Below, piece by piece: positions 57,734-64,000 of a stretch of 64,000 nt of DNA (position 1 is the first letter of the stretch; every line of letters starts with the position of its first letter). The stretch covers positions 69,911,823 to 69,975,822 of the forward strand of contig NC_037092.1 in NCBI RefSeq assembly GCF_002994745.2, in the 5' to 3' direction. The position numbers and the translations under genes are program-made. The stretch is from Rosa chinensis (lineage: Eukaryota; Streptophyta; Magnoliopsida; Rosales; Rosaceae). The notes under the pieces were generated by a model. The model saw nothing but the letters and a program-made list of their open reading frames with translations. It had not been told where the DNA came from and made no database searches.

Positions 57734-59221
57734 ATGACTAACGGTAGCGGGGGAAATGTCGAGGAGCAGGCAGACCAGTCCACCGTTCCCCAACCCGCCC
57801 ACCCAGCGGTAAGCATCAACCGCGCACTATTCAGCACCCCGGTCAACCCTGGCGGTGAAACAAATCCAAGCAGCAGCCGCCCCCCAGGTCAGGACCTCAC
57901 CGCCTTGTATGAGCTGGCGCTGGCGGACCTCCACAAAGCAAACAGAGAGCGCGAGCAGGAACGCAAGGAAAAGGCTGAGGCCCAGGAGCAGGTGGCCACG
58001 CTGATGACACGTTTCGACGAGCTAAAGCGGGCACTGGACGCAAACGCCAACCCAGCACGAAGTGAGCAGTCACACAGCACCAGACACAGCCGGCCTACCG
58101 CTGGTATAGGACCCATTGTGCAAATGCAGGTACCGCTAAACCCACCTGAGCTGGCAGGAATGGGACCACCCACTGCCCCCCAACTGTTGGAGCAGGAGGC
58201 GGAGTCATCGCTGCGCACCCACCCCTCGAGGACTAGAGCAAGGACTGAGGGCAATCTACCCATTCCCGGGCGAGGGTCAGTTCCGCGGTGCGCCCGGGCA
58301 GGCCCCGCTGGCAACGCAACCGCCCAAATTTTGGAGAGGATACAGCAGTTAGAACAGAGGCTAATCCTGGCGGAGGCAGGCACCCCGGCGCCAGCCCCAA
58401 ACCCACTCTTCGCGTCCAGGCCAGGACCATTCACCGCTACAATTTTGCAAGCCGTCAGACCAGCGTTTGCAAAGACCCCAAAAATGTCACATTATAACGG
58501 TAAGACCGATCCCTTCGTCCACATGGACACGTTCAAGAAGGTCACCAACAACAAGGGATTTGATGACGCCACCCTGTGCCACTTGTTCAGCGAAACGCTG
58601 GATAGTGAGGCAATGAGTTGGTTTTTTGAGTGTCCGCCAGGGTCTATCGGCTCATTCCAGGCGTTATCTCATGCTTTCCTCTCTCGATTCATCTTGTTGT
58701 CCGCCGGTCATCACAACACGAGCCAGTTGTTTGGCGTCCGGCAGGGAGAGGACGAATCATTGAAGGCATTCGTCACAAGATGGCGGGCGGCAGCATCTCA
58801 GTGCCGCGATCTCGACAAAACAATGGCTTCGGCGGCTTTCAAGCAGGGACTCCTCAAGGGACCATTCCTCTATCACCTCAACTACAATCATCCAAACGCG
58901 GCGTATGATCACCTTATGAGTGAGGCGGTCATTCATGCCCAGGCAGAGTTTATCACATATGGAGAAACCCCACCGCCACCAGCAACACCAACAAAATCAT
59001 CTCAACCCTCCTCCAGCCACCAGGAGACCGCCAGCAAGGCCCCCACTGCACCGCCAGCTGACAAGAAGAGGCAGTGGCAACAGGGCAGTTATCAAAGCAA
59101 GAGGCAGAAAGACAACCACTACAAGGGCAACTGCCCATCCCATGGGGACAATCGCAACAAGCAGACGGAGTCCTCTCAGCGGTATGCAATATTCACGGTC
59201 CTCACAGCCTCGTACGAGTAA
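57734..59221 (+). CDS. Gag of Tat element 2 (495 codons)
   Basis: Structural protein of the retrotransposon particle. Starts MTNGSGGNVEEQ shortly after the primer-binding site, homologous to the gag start in element 1. Residues about 55-110 form a charged helical segment (LADLHKANREREQERKEKAE). The retrotransposon gag core is at about 255-385: FVHMDTFKKVTNNKGFDD, LDSEAMSWFFECPPGSIGSF, LSRFILLSAGHH, ESLKAFVTRWRAAASQCRD. A Gln/Pro-rich tail with basic patches follows. It ends at TAA 59219-59221. Codons after the stop stay in the same frame and contain a Cys/His pattern (WCKYQEDSGHNTNSC) normally belonging to gag, so the TAA is probably a mutation or a readthrough stop rather than the true end. 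Confidence 0.9.
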   Translation: MTNGSGGNVEEQADQSTVPQPAHPAVSINRALFSTPVNPGGETNPSSSRPPGQDLTALYELALADLHKANREREQERKEKAEAQEQVATLMTRFDELKRALDANANPARSEQSHSTRHSRPTAGIGPIVQMQVPLNPPELAGMGPPTAPQLLEQEAESSLRTHPSRTRARTEGNLPIPGRGSVPRCARAGPAGNATAQILERIQQLEQRLILAEAGTPAPAPNPLFASRPGPFTATILQAVRPAFAKTPKMSHYNGKTDPFVHMDTFKKVTNNKGFDDATLCHLFSETLDSEAMSWFFECPPGSIGSFQALSHAFLSRFILLSAGHHNTSQLFGVRQGEDESLKAFVTRWRAAASQCRDLDKTMASAAFKQGLLKGPFLYHLNYNHPNAAYDHLMSEAVIHAQAEFITYGETPPPPATPTKSSQPSSSHQETASKAPTAPPADKKRQWQQGSYQSKRQKDNHYKGNCPSHGDNRNKQTESSQRYAIFTVLTASYE

Positions 59222-62200
59222 ATTTACAATCAGTGCAAGGATCAGATACCACCGCCACCCTCACCGAAATTCCCCAAAAAGGGCAAGCCAAGAAACACCG
59301 GCATGTGGTGCAAATACCAAGAGGACAGCGGTCACAATACCAACAGTTGCAACGCTCTCAAAACGGCCATTGAGACCCTGTACCGTGACGGCAAGATGGA
59401 TCAATTCAAGGTGCGCCAACCGCCACCTGTAATTGCCAACATTGAGCCACTGGGCCGCATCAACACCATCGATGGCGGGGCTCTAATCACCAACATGTCT
59501 CACAGGGCAAGAAAGCGTTACGCACGCGCCAATCACCCAAAGGAAGTCTGTAACATCCGCTACAAGAGATCCGCCAAACTCCCAAAGTCTGGTTGGGAGC
59601 CCATCACCTTCTCAGAGGAGGAGGAGCGCGGAGCACATCTACCCCATGACGACCCATTTCTGATCGATGCCATTCTCGACAGATGGTCAGTGGGAAGAAT
59701 CCTGGTGGATAGCGGATCTGCTGTCAATGTCATATTCAGCGGTTGTTACAACAACCTGAAGCGGAACAAGAAACTACTGCAAGACCATGAGCCATTGCTT
59801 AGCTTCTCCAGCGATATCACTCAACCGCTGGGTTCTGACTACATGCGGTTAACCATCGGCTCCAGTCCATGTATGGCGGAGGTACATACTGAATTTATAA
59901 TTGTGGATTGTTTCAGTTCGTATAATGCCATCATAGGACGGCCGGCACTCAACAAGCTCAAATGCATCATCGCCGGATACATGCTTCTCATGAAGTTCCC
60001 CACACCCAACGGCACGGGCTGTGTCAAGGGAAGTCAACAATTGGCAAGAGAGTGCTACTCAACCACCATTGCGCGGTCAACCCGCCGCCACGAAATCCTA
60101 ACGGTAGGAAATCAGGCACCGCCACCAGATATCTTCGAGGATCCTAGGGATGAGGAGAAGAAATATGTGAAGAAGGAACCGGTCAATCCAGAAACATCGT
60201 TGAAGGTCATCAGCATCTCCGACGAGCACCCAGAGCGGACAGTCCGCATAGGAGCTCAGCTAGACCCAGAGGTGGCGGCAGAACTCACTCAATTCCTACG
60301 GGACAACGCCGCTGTCTTCGCATGGTCATATGCAGACATGCCAGGTATCTCTCCTGAAATCATCACACACAAGCTAACCATCAAGCCATCCTTCTATCCT
60401 ATCAAGTAGAAGCGAAGGGCCTTTGACGAGGAGAAATACCGCGCCATAGGAGAGGAGGTCGCCAAGCTCCAGGGTATGGGATTCATCCGCCAGGTAGTCT
60501 ATCCCCAGTGGATCTCCAACCTGGTCATGGTCAAGAAGCCTAGCGGCAAGTGGCGGATGTGTGTCGACTTCAAAAATCTCAACAAGGCGTGCCCAAAGGA
60601 CAGTTTCCCTCTACCACGCATTGATCAGCTGGTTGACGCAACAGCCGGGCATGAACTCCTCAGCATGATGGACGCTTTCTCCGGCTACAATCAGATCAAG
60701 ATGCATCCCAGCGATCAGGAGTGTACCACCTTCACCACCGACAAAGGCCTGTACTGCTACAATGTTATGCCTTTCGGTCTGAAGAACGCCGGTGCAACTT
60801 ATCAGCGGCTGATGAATGCTATGTTCGCTGAACATTTGGGCAAGATAATCGAAGTCTACGTGGACGACATGTTGGTCAAGAGTATAAAGGCCAGCGGACA
60901 TGTGGCAAACCTCAAGATCATAGTTACCATCCTCCTGGCCTATGGCATGCGCCTCAACCCAGAAAAATGCTTCTTTGGCGTCACCGCCAGCAAATTTCTG
61001 GGTTATATCGTCAGTGAACGAGGAATCGAGGCTAACCCGGACAAGGTACAGGCCATACTCGACCTGGCGGACCCTGAGTATAAGGTACATGTCCAGTGCC
61101 TCCAAGGCAAGTTAACCGCCCTTTCTCGATTCATCTCCAGGCTCACTGACAGGTGTGCCCCATTTTTCAAACTCCTCAAAACGACTCACAAGAAAGTCAT
61201 CAACTGGAACCCAGAATGTCAGACAGCGTTTCAGGGCTTGAAGGATTACCTAGCGGCAGTCCCACTACTCTCTATCCCTGTGCAAGGAGAGACACTGTTC
61301 ATATACCTAGCGGTATCGATATCAGCGGTGAGTTGCGCCATTGTCCGGCGGGAGGGACAGGACGAGCTCCCAGTTTTCTACGCCGGCAGAGGCATGAACG
61401 GGGCAGAAACAAGATATCCACCCTTGGAGCAGCTAGCTCTCGCACTCATCGTTGCCGCCAGGCGCCTCCGCCAATATTTTCAAGCACACACAATCCATGT
61501 GCTAACTAATCAACCGCTGAGACAGGTGATGCAGAACCCTGAACATTCAGGGCGCCTCAGCAAGTGGGCCATCGAGCTCAGTGAATTTGACATAGATTAC
61601 AAGCCAAGAACCGCCATGAAGGGCCAGGCGGTAGCGGACTTCATCGCTGAGCTCACCGACTGTCAGCCCAATCCCGGCACGGAGGCTGAGCCCGGGACGG
61701 AAATGGTAACCGCTGAGGAGCCAGCTCCCCTACAGTCAGATTGGAACCTGCATGTGGACGGCTCCGCCAGCGCCAAGGCCAGCGGCGCCGGAGTCATCCT
61801 GACAGGACCAGGGGGGCTGAACGTGGAATACGCATTGAAATTCAACTTCAAGGCCTCCAACAATATGGCGGAGTACGAAGCACTCATTGCCGGCTTACTC
61901 CTCGCCATCGATTCAGGGGCTGACAGTGTCAACATCTTCAGTGATTCCCAGTTGGTCGTTAACCAGGTCAATAGCAGCTTCCAGGCCAAGGACCAACAGT
62001 TAGCGGCATACTTGGGGTACGTTAAGACACTCCTCAAGAAATTCAAATTTCATAACATCACACAAATCCCCAGGGAAAAGAACTCCAAGGCTGATTCACT
62101 GGCAAGACTGGCAACCGCCCAGCCACATCAAAGTCCAGCGGACACAAGAGTGGAGTGTCTTGACAAGCCAAGTATCACAAAAACCCTGGCGGAGATCTTC

Positions 62201-63442
62201 AACATTGAGGTCAATACCAGCTGGATGGACGAAGTCATTGAGTACAAGCGCAACGGCACATTGCCGGAAGACAAAGTTAAGGCGCGACAACTCAAGCGGA
62301 GGGCAACCCGCTACAACATCCAGAACGGCAAGCTGTACCGCCAGGGATTCACCCATCCCAACCTCCGCTGCCTAACCCCAGAGGAGGGAAAGGTTGTTCT
62401 GGCGGCAATTCATAGCGGAGAATGCGGAATCCACTCAGGCGCCAGATCCTTAGCCAATCGCACAATGCGGCAAGGCTATTTTTGGCCTACTCTCGGCGAT
62501 GATGCCCGCCAGATGTCGAGATCATGCCACAAATGCCAACAATTTGCTGATCTCCCACATGCACCGGCGGAACCACCATCGGTCATCATCGCTCCATGGA
62601 TTCACTCAACTTGGGGCCTGGATCTGATGGGAAAATTTCGAACCGCCAAGGGCCAGTTCAAGTACATCATAGTTGCTATCGACTACAACAGCAAGTGGAT
62701 AGAGGCGGAGCCACTAACGGCAATAACTACCGCCAAGGTAATTCACTTCCTCTGGAAGAACATCTACTGCCGTTACGGTGTCCCACACACAATAATCACA
62801 GACAACGGCACACAGTTCAACAACAAGGAGCTCATCTCTTTCACCGCCAACTTGGGTACCAAGATGAGTTTTGCATCTGTCGCCCACCCCCAGACCAACG
62901 GTCAGGTCGAAGCAGCAAACAAAATAATCAAAAAGCTGCTGAAGAAAAAACTCGACAAAGCAAAGGGTCTATGGGCGGAGAAACTCCCGGAAGTTCTATG
63001 GGCCATCAGAACAACCCCAACTTCCGCAACTGGTGAAACTCCTTTTTGCATGATGTTCGGAACGGAGGTTGTCCTGCCTATTGAGGTTACTCAACCTACC
63101 GCCAGAGTCGAGGGCTACCGCCCAGAAACCAACACTGACGGCATCAACCTGGACAAGGACCTCCTGGAGGAAAAGCGACACAAGGCCCACTTATGCAACC
63201 TGCAAAACAAGCAGCGGGTATCGCGTTTCTACAACGCCAGAGTCAAAGCCCGGAACCTCCAACTGGGGGACTGGGTAATGAAGGAAGTCATTCCACCGCC
63301 AACAAAGCTTCGCCCAACTTGGGAAGGTCCATACAAAATTGTGGAAGTCGTTAGCCCAGGCACCTTCTACTTAATGGACAAGGATGGCGTCACAACGACC
63401 CACCCTTGGAATACCGAACACCTTCGGTATTATTACAAATAG
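59222..63442 (+). pseudogene. Pol of Tat element 2: protease, RT, RNase H, archaeal-type RNase H, integrase (one in-frame stop)
   Basis: Same frame as gag. Zinc-knuckle-like Cys/His at about 59305-59355; protease ILVDSGSAVNVIF at about 59700. TAG at 60407-60409 interrupts just before RT. The open frame 60476-63442 (988 codons) holds RT (CVDFKNLNKACPKDSFPLPR; catalytic YVDDM at about 60857), RNase H (PVFYAGRGMNGAETRYPPLE), a second, archaeal-type RNase H (LHVDGSASAKASGAGVIL; NNMAEYEALIAGLLLAIDSG; FSDSQLVVNQV: Asp, Glu and Asp present), and integrase (HSGECGIHSGARS and CHKC for HHCC; GLDLMGKF, ITDNGTQF, HPQTNGQVEAAN for DDE). It ends HLRYYYK. The double RNase H marks the Tat lineage. All catalytic residues I can check are intact; only the TAA and TAG prevent one 1902-codon frame. 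Confidence 0.93.
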
Positions 63443-63873
63443 TCATGCCGCTACCCAAAGGCATCTTGACTTAGCTAAATTTTTGTTCAATATTTAGCTA
63501 AGGGAAGCTACCCAACGGGTACTACCCCTCTTTTGTAAACGCTGATCAGTCAGCTATCAATGAAACGAGGAATTATTCAAACCATTGTTACCAAGTCTAG
63601 CACTGAGGGCAACTGGCAACGCCAGGAATCGTCAGCGGACCACGTCCGCTACGTTGTGCACTTGGACCAATTTTAATTCCTTTAATGTTTCATTGCTTGG
63701 CAAAAGAAAAATCTCTAAGTCAAAACTCTAGCGGTACAAACATATCATGACAAACATCAAACTTTGAAATTTCATTTCAGGGCTGAGACTCCCCACCCAA
63801 AGTTGTTCATTACTTCACAATGTCGAAACTCAGCCAACAACAAAAAAAAAAAAAAAACAACACATGTAGGAGC
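63443..63873. other. Spacer between pol and antisense gene of Tat element 2
   Basis: Non-coding; the equivalent of 10706-11174 in element 1 (shared tagctaagggaagctaccca in reverse). Contains an A run at 63841-63857. Confidence 0.6.
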
Positions 63874-64000
63874 TCAGCTCTTCGGGTTGGCTTCAACATC
63901 TCCACCTTCCGCAGGCGGCTGTGGTTGTGCGCGGCTTGTCTGGTCAGACCCTCTGGCGGTAGGACTTGGAGTCTCTATGGTGCCATCCGGCCGAGTGTGT
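63874..64000 (-). CDS. 3' end of the antisense gene of Tat element 2 (partial)
   Basis: The minus-strand frame from the window edge reads HTRPDGTIETPSPTARGSDQ, then TSRAQPQPPAEG, and stops at 63874-63876. It matches the C-terminus of the antisense gene in element 1 (HTREDGTVITPSLVARGSDQ, then TSRQSEQQPPPEG). The gene therefore lies opposite to gag-pol in both elements, with 3' ends facing each other. The function of this family (Transposase_28-like N-terminus in element 1) is unknown. Confidence 0.8.
   Translation of the reverse strand, partial: HTRPDGTIETPSPTARGSDQTSRAQPQPPAEGGDVEANPKS

Larger units (their letters stand above)
57171..64000 (+). mobile_element. Ty3/gypsy Tat-lineage LTR retrotransposon 2 (5' LTR, gag, pol; right end beyond window)
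   Basis: 5' LTR 57171-57680, then a primer-binding-like TGGCGCC at 57682, gag-pol 57734-63442, and an antisense gene end from 63874. Left flank cagtg should recur after the missing 3' LTR. Same family as element 1 and the solo LTR at 50407. Far better preserved than element 1: only two stops break gag-pol. Confidence 0.95.

Noticed and set aside
57889..58434. 181-codon minus-strand frame opposite gag
   Set aside because: Shadow of gag.
60611..61105. 164-codon minus-strand frame opposite RT
   Set aside because: Shadow of the well-supported plus-strand pol; no similarity of its own.

Overview
The window is nuclear DNA of a flowering plant, most likely a eudicot. This rests on TIR-type NLR immune genes with plant introns, an FLX-like gene fragment, plant-type Ty1/copia and Ty3/gypsy (Tat-lineage) retrotransposons, and hAT-, Mutator- and Harbinger-type MITEs. 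A woody rosid, perhaps Rosaceae, is my guess from overall look and cannot be proven here. No tRNA, rRNA, CRISPR array or bacterial feature was seen.

Left part (1-21941) is nested transposons. A degenerate copia element (minus strand) is split by a 13.6 kb Tat-lineage gypsy element at 3638-17216, with 514-bp LTRs and target duplication gtgag. That gypsy element carries gag-pol on the minus strand and an extra gene in the opposite orientation (5889-10705) matching the plant Transposase_28 / 'putative gypsy type transposon' family. The extra gene is itself cut by a 2085-bp solo LTR (7281-9365, target duplication atggt). A fragment of a second gypsy family (20245-21941) closes the cluster.

Middle part (22466-49722) is the gene-bearing region. 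Two exons of an FLX-like gene (22466-22804) precede an NLR cluster. Gene A (25465-29262) is intact: a TIR domain joined to an NB-ARC of the CC-NLR (At4g27190/RPS5-like) type and LRRs. An intronless NAP1-like copy follows at 29841, and a plausible splice from the last LRR codon enters it in frame. Paralogues B (34707-42512), D (43583-44325) and C (45871-49722) share the same TIR-plus-CNL-type architecture but are pseudogenes. B is interrupted by a 4.8 kb copia element (35837-40673, target duplication agggt). D is a partial copy of B that still carries a piece of that element's LTR, which orders the events: copia insertion, then duplication. C has a TIR stop codon shared with B, frameshifts and a hAT MITE in its LRR region.

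Right part (50123-64000) is again transposons: a Mutator-like long-TIR element with a solo Tat LTR inside it, a Harbinger-like MITE, a degenerate copia element running to 57170, and a well-preserved Tat-lineage gypsy element from 57171 beyond the window edge. The latter has gag, protease, RT, RNase H, a second archaeal-type RNase H and integrase in one frame broken by two stop codons, followed by the 3' end of the same antisense extra gene.

The most interesting observations are the TIR/CNL-type hybrid receptor family, the possible NLR-NAP1 fusion, and the conserved antisense gene in the Tat elements.
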